Below are positions 16,150 to 25,271 of a stretch of DNA of 64,000 nucleotides, one piece after another. The position numbers and the translations under genes are program-made. Numbering within the stretch: the stretch's first letter is position 1; every line of letters starts with the position of its first letter. The notes below the pieces were generated by a model that worked only from the letters and a program-made list of their open reading frames with translations, was not told the DNA's origin and did not search any database. This DNA comes from a bacterium (GTDB lineage Bacteria; Verrucomicrobiota; Verrucomicrobiia; Limisphaerales; UBA11358): NCBI GenBank assembly GCA_021780905.1, contig JAJXXW010000050.1, positions 48,762 through 112,761 of the forward strand. Reading direction: 5' to 3'.

Positions 16150-18789
16150 ATGAAACGCTTCTTGAATTCACTCACGGTGATGGCCGCCGGGGTTTTGCTT
16201 TTGTCAGATACCACGATGGCCACCGGCCAGTCAGCTAATGACCCAGCTTCTTCCAACGCCGCAAGCGCCGCAGCCGTCCAAGCGGATGCCAATGCTGCCT
16301 GGCCGGTGGTGTTCAGCAGCGGCGAAGCCACCTATACGGTTTTCGCACCGCAAAGCGATTCCTGGGACGGTCATGATCTCGCGGCCCGCAGCGCGGTCAG
16401 CGTGCAATCCGCCTCCGACTCGGAGCCCACTTACGGCGTCGTAAGCTTCAACGCCATCACACTGGTGGACAAGACCGCGCGCACCGCCAAGCTGGCGGAT
16501 GTCCAAATCACGCGGGCGGATTTTCCCACCGCCCGCGACCAGACGCCGACCTATCTGGCGGGGCTGCGGCAGGAATTTCCCAAGCGCGCACCGGCGATGG
16601 CGCTGGATCGTTTGGAAACCAGCTTGAACCTGGCCGCCACGCCGGCCAAAGCGGAATCGCTTAACAATATGCCGCCCAAGATCATCATCGCCACGCGGCC
16701 GGCGGCGCTGGTTTACATTGACGGCCCGCCCGCGTGGAGGCCGGTGGCCGGCACCGAATTGGAGCGCGTGATCAACACCCGCATGTTGCTGCTGAAGGAT
16801 GCGGCGGGCCGCTATTATCTACATTTCTTTGACGGCTATCTTCAGGCTCCGTCGTTGGATGGTCCGTGGAGCGTGGCCCACCAGCCGCCCGCCGGCGCCG
16901 ACACCGCCGAGAAAGTGGCGGCGGATTCGGGGCAGGTGGACTTGATGCGCGGCCAGCCGGATGCGACGACCCAGAAAGCGCCGTCGTTGAGCACGTCGCC
17001 CACACCGGACATTTTCGTGGCGACCCAGCCCACCGAACTGATCTCTTTCAATGGCCCGCCAAATTACGCCTCGATTCCGGGCACGGATCTGTTGTATGCC
17101 GAAAACACGTCCGGCAACGTGTTCACGTTATTGACCGATCAACAGAATTACATTTTGATTTCCGGCCGCTGGTATCGCGCGCCTTCCTTGAAAGGGCCGT
17201 GGCAATTCGTGCCGGGCAATGCATTGCCGGGCGATTTTGCGAACATTCCAGATACCAGCGCCAAGGAAAACGTGAAGGCCAGCGTGCCCGGAACGCCGCA
17301 GGCGGAGGAGGCGCTGATTGCCAACAGCATTCCGCAGAGCACGGCGGTGGCGCGGACCACGCAGATGGCCAGTCCGCAGGTGGACGGCGCTTCGCAGCTT
17401 GCCGACATCGAAGGCACGCCGCTCCATTATGTGATGAACAGCGCCACGCCGATCATCGAAGTGGATCCGCAAGCCTGGTATGCCTGCCAGAACGGCGTGT
17501 GGTATGCCGGCACCTCCGCCAGCGGGCCGTGGACGGTGGCCACCGAGGTGCCGCAAGTGATTTATTCCATTCCGACGTCCTCGCCGCTGCACTACCTGAC
17601 TTATGTGCAAGTGTATGCCTCCACGCAGAGCGAAGTCTATGAAGGTTACACGCCCGGTTACTTTGGCACGGAAGTGGAGCCCGACGACACCGTCGTCTAT
17701 GGCACCGGCTATGATTACCAGCCGTGGATTGGTTCGGCGTGGTATGGGCCGCCGGTTACCTGGGGCTGCGGCTTTGCGCCTTGCTGGGCGCCGTGGTGTG
17801 GTTGGGGCTTCGGTTGCGGTTTCGGCTGGGGCTGCGGCTTTGGCGGGTTTGGTTTGGGATGCGATTTCTTCCCGCCAACCCCGTGGTGGGGCGGTTTTTG
17901 CGGCGGTTATGGCGGTTATGGCGGGTTTGATCACGGCGGGTTTGATCACGGCGGGTTTGATCACGGCGGGTTTGATCACGGCGGATTCGATCACGGCGGA
18001 TTCGATCACGGCGGATTTGGTCAAGGCGGATTTGGTCGCGGCGGTTTTGCCAATACCGGCAATAATCTTTACCACCACGGCGGAATTGGCGGGAGTGATT
18101 CACGCGGGCAGTTTGCGGGAAATGGTTTCCATGGGACCGGACGCCAGGGGCTTTCCGGCCAATTTGGCCATGCTTACAATTCGCGGACCGGTCAACTCGC
18201 CGGCGGCCAGCGGGCGCAGGTGGGCAGCGTGACCGGCAGCGCCTGGCATCCGCAGAGCCGCGCTGGTTTTGCGGGGAGCAGCCATTTATTCGGCGGCAGT
18301 GGCGCGTTGGCCAGCAGTCGCGGGTTCACCGGCTCGAGCCAGGTGGGCGCGGCTCGCTCGTGGTCAGGCAGAAATTTCAGCTTCAACGGAAATGTGCCGC
18401 ACGCGCAAAATTTTGGCGGCTCGGGCAGCGTGAATCGGAGTTTCGGCGGTTTCTCACGCGGCTACTCCGGTGGAGGTTCCAGCGGCAATTACCGTGGGGG
18501 AAGTTTTGGTGGTGGAAGTTTCGGTGGCGTCTCGCGCGGCTATGCCGGCGGCAACTTCGGTGGTTCCCGCAGTGGCAACTTTGGCGGTTTCAGTGGCGGA
18601 TCTCGCGGTGGCAGCTTCGGCGGTGGCGGCGCTTTTCGTGGTGGTGGCGGCGGCGGTTTTCATGGCAGTAGCGGATTTGGTGGAGGCTTCCACGGCGGCG
18701 GTAGTTTTGGCGGCGGCGGTGGCGGAGGTTACCACGGCGGGGGCGGGTTTGGCGGCGGCGGACACGGTGGTGGCGGCGGACGCAGATAA
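16150..18789 (+). CDS. Secreted Gly-rich surface protein ('carbohydrate-binding V/XII'-like family)
   Basis: This 879-residue exported protein starts at the ATG at 16150. It has a clear signal peptide (MKRFLNSLTVMAAGVLLLSD) and an AGGA ribosome site; the track's upstream start precedes both. Residues 170-480 hold about three copies of an 80-residue unit: a short hydrophobic strand, a GPP or GTP(D/E)L turn, a YYL or WYR strand and a GPW turn. This pattern occurs in proteobacterial proteins annotated as carbohydrate-binding family V/XII. Residues 480-560 are Tyr/Pro/Trp-rich (SSPLHYLTYVQVY, VVYGTGYDYQPW). From about 575 the sequence is Gly/His/Phe/Ser-rich, with a 15-bp tandem repeat. It is probably attached to or released from the cell surface. 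Function unknown. Confidence 0.75.
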   Translation: MKRFLNSLTVMAAGVLLLSDTTMATGQSANDPASSNAASAAAVQADANAAWPVVFSSGEATYTVFAPQSDSWDGHDLAARSAVSVQSASDSEPTYGVVSFNAITLVDKTARTAKLADVQITRADFPTARDQTPTYLAGLRQEFPKRAPAMALDRLETSLNLAATPAKAESLNNMPPKIIIATRPAALVYIDGPPAWRPVAGTELERVINTRMLLLKDAAGRYYLHFFDGYLQAPSLDGPWSVAHQPPAGADTAEKVAADSGQVDLMRGQPDATTQKAPSLSTSPTPDIFVATQPTELISFNGPPNYASIPGTDLLYAENTSGNVFTLLTDQQNYILISGRWYRAPSLKGPWQFVPGNALPGDFANIPDTSAKENVKASVPGTPQAEEALIANSIPQSTAVARTTQMASPQVDGASQLADIEGTPLHYVMNSATPIIEVDPQAWYACQNGVWYAGTSASGPWTVATEVPQVIYSIPTSSPLHYLTYVQVYASTQSEVYEGYTPGYFGTEVEPDDTVVYGTGYDYQPWIGSAWYGPPVTWGCGFAPCWAPWCGWGFGCGFGWGCGFGGFGLGCDFFPPTPWWGGFCGGYGGYGGFDHGGFDHGGFDHGGFDHGGFDHGGFDHGGFGQGGFGRGGFANTGNNLYHHGGIGGSDSRGQFAGNGFHGTGRQGLSGQFGHAYNSRTGQLAGGQRAQVGSVTGSAWHPQSRAGFAGSSHLFGGSGALASSRGFTGSSQVGAARSWSGRNFSFNGNVPHAQNFGGSGSVNRSFGGFSRGYSGGGSSGNYRGGSFGGGSFGGVSRGYAGGNFGGSRSGNFGGFSGGSRGGSFGGGGAFRGGGGGGFHGSSGFGGGFHGGGSFGGGGGGGYHGGGGFGGGGHGGGGGRR
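17920..18039 (+). repeat. 15-bp tandem repeat (8 units) encoding GGFDH
   Basis: Eight head-to-tail 15-bp units lie inside the Gly-rich protein. The first four are identical (ggcgggtttgatcac), two differ by two bases and two have diverged to GGFGQ/GGFGR; a degenerate ninth follows. Near-perfect identity of the first units points to recent expansion, so copy number probably varies between strains while the frame is kept. Confidence 0.95.
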
Positions 18790-18871
18790 AGCTCGCAACC
18801 ATCGGGTGTGAACATCGCTCCGGTGCCGCCGGCTTACGATCCGAAGTTTCTCACCAAATTTGCTCCACGAT

Positions 18872-19033
18872 TCAGTGTTTGCGGACCATCCGCAGCATTT
18901 TAAGGTTGAGCACCATGAAGCGGAATAGCTGCCAGAGCAGATTGGTGCGCATCGCTTTTGTGAACCGCGTGGGCACGGCGGGATAAAAGCTCTGCTCATA
19001 AGGCTGGCGTTCAGGCTGGGATGACTTGGTCAT
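18872..19033 (-). CDS. 53-residue small protein at the end of the efflux/sulfur operon
   Basis: This frame is too short for the supplied track. It starts at an ATG at 19033 preceded by a good AAGGAG Shine-Dalgarno site seven bases away and ends at a TGA at 18872. The product is basic and amphipathic: a polar N-terminus (MTKSSQPERQPYEQSFYP), then LLWQLFRFMVLNLKMLRMV and a basic end, which suggests a membrane-surface or helix-hairpin peptide. It is the last gene of the minus-strand series, 57 bp after the SQR-like flavoprotein. I know no named family; a helper or membrane anchor for the flavoprotein is a guess. The strong ribosome site and good ORF structure make it likely real. Confidence 0.72.
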   Translation of the reverse strand: MTKSSQPERQPYEQSFYPAVPTRFTKAMRTNLLWQLFRFMVLNLKMLRMVRKH

Positions 19034-19090
19034 GGCGATTCTCCTTTGGTTGCTTGGTTGTTTTCTGTCAGGCGGATCATGCGAAAAAAG

Positions 19091-20548
19091 TTATTCCGGC
19101 ACCACCCGCCAGAACGGGTTGGCCTTGGCTTTGTAGATGAAGGCGAAGTGCAGCAGGTGTTTGATCCAATGGCCGGCCAGCCCGATTTCTCCCGACGTGT
19201 AACGCAACTGCCGCCCGGTGTCGGGATAGGTCTGAAAATCCGGCACGATGGGATACATCGTCATGGACACGGCGGTGCCGCTCCAGAAATTGGAACCGGC
19301 GGAAGCGATGCAGGCCGCGCCCATCTTGGCCAGCGAGGCATGGCGAGTCGGCGCCTCGCTCCGGCCCTGCATCAGGTCGGTGATGTTGAACGCCACCTGC
19401 CGGGCCATGACGCCGGATGGCATCCCAGTGCGCGGCGGCGCGGGAAAAATCGGCGTGCCCTTCGGATTGGTCATGGGCTTGGAAATGGCGTGTGGTGGGG
19501 CAAAGGCGATGCCGACGGCGAAAATGTTTTTGTATTTTGGGCTCTGGTAGGTGCTCGGCCAGTCGGTCGGCAGCCATTGGTCGTAAGGTTTCGGTTCGTA
19601 ATGGCCGTCCACGAGCATGAAACCGCTCTTCGCAAACATCGTGGTGGTGATGTCCGCGCCTTGCTTATCGAACGCCTTGAGGCCGACGCCGGCGAACGGC
19701 GGCAGGAGCATGGCAAAATCAAACTTCACGGTCATTTCGTTGCCGTCGAGGTCTTCATACAAAATGGTGTCCTGGCCGACCTCCTTGACGTGGGCGCGGG
19801 TGATCCATTTGACGCCCCGTTCGGTGTAGAGCGATTCCGTGAACACGCGCGAGTGCGTGATGTAGCCGCCGCGTTGGATGTGCATGCCGCCGATGCCGAA
19901 ATCGCCCAATTCCTGTTCGTTGGAAATCCAAATGATGTTCGCCATGTCGCGCACTTTGCGGCGGCGCAACACAAATTCCACGTTGAACAGATATTCAAAC
20001 GCCGCGCCCTGGCAGGTGCAAGTCCCGTGGCCCGTGCCGATGACAATCGTCTTCTTCTCGCCGCGTTCCATCCGGGCGACCAGTTCGTCCAGCGCTTTGG
20101 CGGCATGAGCGGCGTGATCAAACGTGCAGACCGACTGGCTGTGGTGCAGCGGTCCCAGGCCCGGCGTGGCGTCGAAATTCAGCTTGGGGCCGGTGGCATT
20201 GATCAGATAATCGTAAGTGACTTTTTCACTTTGCCCTTTTTTCTCCGGAGACGTGTGTTCGACGGTCACAAACGGCTGCGGACTTTCGGCGTCGCCTTCG
20301 GGATGAAGGCTGACCGCCTTGGCTTGATAATAAACGATGCCCGTTTTTTTATAGACCGGTGCCAGTGGAAACGTCACCTGTTCCGGTTTCATTACGCCGA
20401 CGCCAACCCAAATGTTCGAGGGAATCCAGTTCCACAAACTGTTGGGCGTGACGACCACGACTTCATGGCTGCCGCCCAATCGTTTCTTCGCATGCAGCGC
20501 GGCGGTCTGGCCAGCGATGCCGCCACCGAGAATAACGAGACGTGCCAT
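19091..20548 (-). CDS. SQR-like FAD-dependent oxidoreductase
   Basis: This 485-residue flavoprotein has an N-terminal dinucleotide fold (LVILGGGIAGQTAALHAKKRLG), DYLINATGPKL, and a second nucleotide region (IVIGTGHGTCTCQGAAFEYLFN). The architecture and neighbours fit the sulfide:quinone oxidoreductase/flavocytochrome c family, which passes electrons from sulfide to quinone. Cys141 and the Cys177/Cys179 pair are present. The Cys normally in the GVCVAIPP segment near the C-terminus is replaced by Ala/Ile here (VGIAFAPP), followed by a short insertion. Canonical sulfide oxidation is therefore not assured. It lies 27 bp behind the rhodanese gene in the same operon. Another substrate such as a persulfide is possible. 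Confidence 0.75.
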   Translation of the reverse strand: MARLVILGGGIAGQTAALHAKKRLGGSHEVVVVTPNSLWNWIPSNIWVGVGVMKPEQVTFPLAPVYKKTGIVYYQAKAVSLHPEGDAESPQPFVTVEHTSPEKKGQSEKVTYDYLINATGPKLNFDATPGLGPLHHSQSVCTFDHAAHAAKALDELVARMERGEKKTIVIGTGHGTCTCQGAAFEYLFNVEFVLRRRKVRDMANIIWISNEQELGDFGIGGMHIQRGGYITHSRVFTESLYTERGVKWITRAHVKEVGQDTILYEDLDGNEMTVKFDFAMLLPPFAGVGLKAFDKQGADITTTMFAKSGFMLVDGHYEPKPYDQWLPTDWPSTYQSPKYKNIFAVGIAFAPPHAISKPMTNPKGTPIFPAPPRTGMPSGVMARQVAFNITDLMQGRSEAPTRHASLAKMGAACIASAGSNFWSGTAVSMTMYPIVPDFQTYPDTGRQLRYTSGEIGLAGHWIKHLLHFAFIYKAKANPFWRVVPE

Positions 20549-20575
20549 AAGGTTCCTTTCTATTTGTTCATGGAA

Positions 20576-20944
20576 TCAGTTTTGTTGGTTCAAAATGTTT
20601 TCCGCCCGGCTATAACCGCCAAGGTTGAAAGCGTTCGGGTAGCCCATGCCGTTCAATTTGCTTTTGGCCATGCCGCTGCGCATGCCGCTGGCGCAGTGCA
20701 GCAACAGCACCTGACTTTTATCCTTCACGCGCTTCGGCAGGGCGGTTTCGATTTCATCCAGCGGGATATTGATGGCCTGAGCCAAATGACCAGAGGTAAA
20801 TTCGCCGGCACTGCGCACGTCAATCACCAGCGCGCCTTGTTTCAGATACGCCGCCGCGTCCCTGGCCGAAATCTGCCCAGCCTTGGACAAGGTGAGAAAA
20901 ATCGCCACAACGACCACCATGAGGCCAAGGACTGTCCAGTTCAT
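20576..20944 (-). CDS. Membrane-anchored rhodanese-like sulfurtransferase
   Basis: This 122-residue protein has one N-terminal membrane helix (VLGLMVVVVAIFLTL) followed by a single rhodanese domain. ALVIDVRSAGEFTSGHLAQA and INIPLDEI are the family signatures. The catalytic loop is LLHCASGMRSG with the persulfide-forming Cys present. GGYSRAENILNQQN closes the domain. Such proteins carry sulfane sulfur and typically cooperate with SQR. It starts four bases after the RND pump gene. The membrane anchor places it next to the pump and the flavoprotein; which face of the membrane it lies on is not clear. Confidence 0.9.
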   Translation of the reverse strand: MNWTVLGLMVVVVAIFLTLSKAGQISARDAAAYLKQGALVIDVRSAGEFTSGHLAQAINIPLDEIETALPKRVKDKSQVLLLHCASGMRSGMAKSKLNGMGYPNAFNLGGYSRAENILNQQN

Positions 20945-20948
20945 AAAA

Positions 20949-23900
20949 TTATTTGAAACGATTTGCCAGTTGGTGGCGTTCGTTCGCCATGAAATACAGC
21001 AGCGGCACCAGCACCGGCGCGGTGAACATGGAAATCAAACTTCCCGCCATCAGCGCGATCGCCAAGCCCTGAAAAATCGGGTCGGACAGGATTACCGTCG
21101 CACCCGCCACCACGGCCAGCGCCGTGAGCATGATGGGCCGGAACCGCACCATGCCCGCCTCCACCACCGCCGCCGCCAGCGGATGCCCCTCCGCCAGCCG
21201 CAGTTCGATGAAGTCCACGAGGATGATGGAGTTGCGCACCACGATGCCCGCGCCGGCCATGAAGCCGATCATCGAAGTCGCGGTGAAAAAGGCGTGCAAA
21301 ATTCCGTGTGCCGGCAGCACACCAATGAGCGAGAACGGAATCACCACCATCACGATCAGCGGCGTGAGGAAGGACTTGAACCAGCCAACCATCAAAACGT
21401 AAATCAGCACCAGCACGGCGGCGAACGCCAGGCCCAAATCGCGGAACACTTCGATGGTGATGTGCCATTCACCGTCCCACTTCATGCTGGGCTGCTGATC
21501 AGTGAACGGCAGCGTGGCATTGAGAATTTTCAACTTTGCCCCGTCGCCGCCGAATTCGCGCGTGTCGAGTTTCTCCAGCGCCTGGTTCATTTTCAGGATC
21601 GCATACACCGGGCTTTCCACCACTCCCGCGACATCGCCGATGACGTAGGTGACGGGCATGAGATTTTTGTGATAGATGCTTTTGTCGGTGATGGTCTGCT
21701 TTACTTTCACCAGCTCGCGTAATGGCACGAGCGGCCCGGTGCCGTCGGCGCTGGAACGCACGCGCAAGGCGAGCAATTCCTCCGGGGTGCTGCGGCTGGC
21801 GAGCGGCAGTTGCAGGACGATGTTCACGTCCTCCTTCTCGCGCGGGACGTGCAGCAGATCCACCGAGTCGCCGCCCACGGCGATTTTCAGCGTCTGGGAA
21901 ATTGTTTCCGCGCTGATGCCGTTCAGCGCCGCCTTTTCCTTGTCAATCACAAACTCGACCTTGGGTTGGTCGGCCTCGATATACCAGTCGGTGTCCACCA
22001 CTCCAGGCGTGCTGTGGAAAATATCAATCACCTTCTGCGCCAGCGCGAGACGGTCATGCTCGGTGGGTCCGTAAACTTCGGCAACCAAAGTTTGCAGCAC
22101 TGGCGGGCCGGGCGGCACTTCGGCCACGGCCACCCGCGCGCCGAATTTTGCGGCGATTTCCGCCACGCGCGGCCGGACCCGCTTGGCGATGTCGTGGCTC
22201 TGCGCCTTGCGTTCGTTCTTCGGCACGAGGTTGATTTGCAAATCCGCCACGTTCGCGCCGCGTCGCATGAAGTAATGGCGCACGAGTCCGTTGAAATTGA
22301 ACGGCGACGCCACGCCCGCGTAAATTTCGTAATCCGTCACTTCCGGTTCCGTGCGAACGCTGGCGGCAATTTCCCGCGCGACTTGCGCGGTGCGTTCGAG
22401 CGAACTGCCTTCCGGCATGTTCAGGATGATTTGAAATTCGCTCTTGTTGTCGAATGGCAGCATTTTCACTTTCACCCAACCGGCATAGACCAGCGCCATC
22501 GAGCCAAGCAGCAGCACGCAGAGCACGCCGAGAAAAATGTAGCGCCGTTTCGGACTGGCGATCAGCGGCTGCATCAGCCCGCGATACATCCGACCAAAGA
22601 AATTTTCACTCGCCGATTCACGATCCGGAGTGTGGTCGTCCGCCGCATGAAATTTCTTCCGCCACTGCAAAATGCGGATGGCTGCCCACGGCGTGACGAT
22701 GAAGGAAATGGCCAGCGAGAAGAACATCGCCGCGCTCGCGCCAATCGGAATCGGCCGCATATACGGTCCCATCAGCCCGCCGACGAACGCCATCGGCAGC
22801 ACGGCGGCGATCACCGCGAACGTCGCGAGAATGGTCGGGTTGCCCACTTCACCCACGGCTTCGATGGCAATGATGGCGCGGCTGCGGCCCCTGCTCGCCG
22901 GCAAATGAAAATGGCGGACGATGTTTTCCACGACCACAATCGCGTCATCCACCAGGATGCCGATGGAGAAAATCAGCGCGAACAGCGTGATTCGGTTCAG
23001 CGTGAAACCGTAGAGGTAAAAAATCAGCAGCGTCAGCGCGAGCGTCGCGGGAATCGCCAGCGCCACGATGAGGGACTCGCGCCAGCCCAGCACCAATAAA
23101 ATCAGCACCGACACGCTCACCACCGCGAGCAGCATGTGCCAGAGCAGTTCGTTGGACTTGTCCTCCGCCGTCAGGCCGTAGTTGCGCGTGACGGTGACCG
23201 GGACACCGGCGGGAATGATGTAGCCCTTGAGCGTGTCAATTTTCCTGAGCACTTCGTTGGCCACCGAGATGGCATTCGCGCCGGGCCGCTTGGCGATGGA
23301 GAGCGTGACGGCCGGCTCATCGGCGGAAATTTTATTCGCCGCGCCGGAACCAAAGAACACATACTGGCCCGGTTCTTCCGCGCCGTCCACGATGGTCGCC
23401 ACGTCGCGCAGATAGACCGGCTTGCCGCCATACACGCCCACGACCACGTTGCCCACGTCCTGGGCGGTCTGCAAAAACGCGCCGGTTTCCACGATGACAT
23501 CGTGATTGTCGCTGGTCAGGTCGCCGGCGGAATACTGCCGGTTGGCCTGCTGCAACATTGGCGCCAGACCGGCGGGCGAAAGATTGCGCGACGCCAGCCG
23601 CACCGGGTCGAGCAGCACGCGCAACTGGCGGTGCGCGCCGCCGATGATCGTCGTCTCGGCGACCAGCGGCACCTGCTTCACCGCATCGTCCACCTGCGCG
23701 ACCAGCCGGCGCAGCGCGAGATGATCGTAACGCGCACTGTGAAACGTCAGCGCCAGGATCGGCACGTCATCAATCGTCCGCGCCTTGATCAGCGGCGTGG
23801 AAACGCCGTGCGGAATCTTGTCGAAATTCTGCTGCATCTTCTGGTTCAGCTTCACCAGGCTGCTGTCCATGTCTTCGCCGACCTTGAACCGCACGATGAC

Positions 23901-24215
23901 CATCGCCTGGCCTTCGCTGGAGGTGGAGTAGATGTATTCGACGCCGGGAATTTCCCAGAGCAGTTTTTCCATCGGCCGCGTGGCGCGCTCCTCAACTTCC
24001 TTCGCGCCGGAGCCGGGCATGGAAACCAGCACGTCCACCATTGGCACTTTGATTTGCGGCTCCTCCTCGCGCGGCAACATCACCACGGCAAACACGCCGA
24101 GCAGCAAGGACGCGATGACGATGAGCAGCGTCAGCTTGGAATCAATGAACGACTGCGCGATGCGGCCGGCAATGCCCAGAGGCGCGTCCGCTGGATTGTC
24201 GTGGCTGGCTTTCAC
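20949..24215 (-). CDS. RND-family efflux transporter (AcrB-like, inner-membrane pump)
   Basis: This 1088-residue pump has the usual RND layout: a first membrane helix near residue 30 ([20 protein letters not shown]), a large periplasmic loop ([31 protein letters not shown]), six helices with the proton-relay region ([18 protein letters not shown], containing the adjacent Asp pair), a second periplasmic loop, and final helices ([34 protein letters not shown]). It uses the proton gradient to export substrates through the adjacent MFP and TolC. The start overlaps the MFP stop by four bases. The substrate is unknown. Location in an ArsR/rhodanese/SQR-like operon suggests metal, sulfur compound or electrophile export. 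Confidence 0.93.
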   Translation of the reverse strand: MKASHDNPADAPLGIAGRIAQSFIDSKLTLLIVIASLLLGVFAVVMLPREEEPQIKVPMVDVLVSMPGSGAKEVEERATRPMEKLLWEIPGVEYIYSTSSEGQAMVIVRFKVGEDMDSSLVKLNQKMQQNFDKIPHGVSTPLIKARTIDDVPILALTFHSARYDHLALRRLVAQVDDAVKQVPLVAETTIIGGAHRQLRVLLDPVRLASRNLSPAGLAPMLQQANRQYSAGDLTSDNHDVIVETGAFLQTAQDVGNVVVGVYGGKPVYLRDVATIVDGAEEPGQYVFFGSGAANKISADEPAVTLSIAKRPGANAISVANEVLRKIDTLKGYIIPAGVPVTVTRNYGLTAEDKSNELLWHMLLAVVSVSVLILLVLGWRESLIVALAIPATLALTLLIFYLYGFTLNRITLFALIFSIGILVDDAIVVVENIVRHFHLPASRGRSRAIIAIEAVGEVGNPTILATFAVIAAVLPMAFVGGLMGPYMRPIPIGASAAMFFSLAISFIVTPWAAIRILQWRKKFHAADDHTPDRESASENFFGRMYRGLMQPLIASPKRRYIFLGVLCVLLLGSMALVYAGWVKVKMLPFDNKSEFQIILNMPEGSSLERTAQVAREIAASVRTEPEVTDYEIYAGVASPFNFNGLVRHYFMRRGANVADLQINLVPKNERKAQSHDIAKRVRPRVAEIAAKFGARVAVAEVPPGPPVLQTLVAEVYGPTEHDRLALAQKVIDIFHSTPGVVDTDWYIEADQPKVEFVIDKEKAALNGISAETISQTLKIAVGGDSVDLLHVPREKEDVNIVLQLPLASRSTPEELLALRVRSSADGTGPLVPLRELVKVKQTITDKSIYHKNLMPVTYVIGDVAGVVESPVYAILKMNQALEKLDTREFGGDGAKLKILNATLPFTDQQPSMKWDGEWHITIEVFRDLGLAFAAVLVLIYVLMVGWFKSFLTPLIVMVVIPFSLIGVLPAHGILHAFFTATSMIGFMAGAGIVVRNSIILVDFIELRLAEGHPLAAAVVEAGMVRFRPIMLTALAVVAGATVILSDPIFQGLAIALMAGSLISMFTAPVLVPLLYFMANERHQLANRFK

Positions 24216-25270
24216 GGCTTGATATTCACTGGTTGTCCGTCGGCCAGGGCGGAAGCATTTTCCGTCACGACTTGCTCGCCGGAGTTCAAGCCGGAGACCA
24301 CTTCCATTTCATCACCGACGCGGTTTCCAGTTTTGACCAGGCGCAATTCTGCGTGGCCGTTGGCGACCACAAAAACTATTTCCATCTGCCCGCGCTGAAC
24401 GACGGCGGAACCGGGAACGCGAATCGCGCTCGTTTCGCCAACGGGAACCGAGACGCGGCCAAACTGTCCCGAACGCAAACCCGTCGCGCCGGGCAAATCC
24501 AGTTTCACCAGATAGGTGCGGCTGTTCGGGTCGGCCGTTGGTGACAACTCGGCAACGGTGCCTTCCATGTCACCGGCAACGGAGGCGATGCGCACGGCAA
24601 GTTTCTCGCCGGGCTTCACATTGCCAATCAATGCTTCCGGCACGTCGGCTTCGAGCCGCAGCGTGTCGGGGTTTTCGATTTGCAGCAGCGGCTTGCCTGG
24701 TGTGGCGAGGTCGCCCACGTCGGCGAGCTTGCGGGTGATGACGCCGTCGAATGGCGCGAGAACGTCGCAGTAACTCATCATCGCTTTCGCTTCCGCCGCG
24801 GCTGCTTTGGCCATGCTAAAATGGGCGTCGGCGGCATCATACTCCGATCGGGTGGAAGCCTGTTGCTGATACAGGTTGGAGATGCGTTTCCAGTCCTGCT
24901 CCGCCTGCGCCAGCGCGGCGTTGGCTTGATCCAGTCGCGATGAAATTTCGGCGGCGTCCAGATGGGCCAGCAGTTCGCCCGCCTTCACCGTCTGGCCGGG
25001 AACGACCAGCATTTGGTCTATGCGTCCGCTGACTTTGGCCTCGATGGTGGCGCTCAATTTCGGGCGCACCGTGCCGACCACGTCTTCCGTGGCCGCGCGC
25101 GACTTGCGCTCGACGGTCTGCGCGCGAACCTGCGCGGTCGGCAGGCTGGATGAATTGTCGCCGGATTTTTCCTTTTTTGCGCCGCAGCCGGAAAAACACA
25201 GCGCCGAAGCGAGAAGTATTACCGCGGCGGTAACAAAAGACAGGCGGGGAATTGGCATCAATCGTTTCAT
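24212..25270 (-). CDS. RND periplasmic adaptor (membrane fusion) lipoprotein
   Basis: This 352-residue HlyD/AcrA-type adaptor has a signal peptide ending in a lipobox (LCFSGC), so it is anchored by lipid in the periplasm. The barrel-sandwich hybrid domain is split around an alpha hairpin: [30 protein letters not shown], then about 65 helical residues ([20 protein letters not shown]), then [24 protein letters not shown] beta-barrel and membrane-proximal domain follow. It connects the RND pump to the TolC protein. It lies one base after the TolC stop and overlaps the pump start by four bases, so the three are made together. Confidence 0.93.
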   Translation of the reverse strand: MKRLMPIPRLSFVTAAVILLASALCFSGCGAKKEKSGDNSSSLPTAQVRAQTVERKSRAATEDVVGTVRPKLSATIEAKVSGRIDQMLVVPGQTVKAGELLAHLDAAEISSRLDQANAALAQAEQDWKRISNLYQQQASTRSEYDAADAHFSMAKAAAAEAKAMMSYCDVLAPFDGVITRKLADVGDLATPGKPLLQIENPDTLRLEADVPEALIGNVKPGEKLAVRIASVAGDMEGTVAELSPTADPNSRTYLVKLDLPGATGLRSGQFGRVSVPVGETSAIRVPGSAVVQRGQMEIVFVVANGHAELRLVKTGNRVGDEMEVVSGLNSGEQVVTENASALADGQPVNIKP

Positions 25271-25271
25271 A

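Noticed and set aside
17920-18039. CRISPR-like array
   Set aside because: The units are contiguous 15-bp coding repeats without spacers; no other regularly spaced repeats or cas genes are in the window.
17128-18078. 316-aa minus ORF with AVIESAVIESAVIKPAV-type repeats
   Set aside because: The repeat is the complement of the 15-bp GGFDH tandem repeat in the plus-strand surface protein, not an independent repetitive protein.
19046-20956. 636-aa plus-strand ORF
   Set aside because: Antisense to the SQR-like and rhodanese genes; the His/Arg/Gly-rich composition is typical of a high-GC shadow frame.
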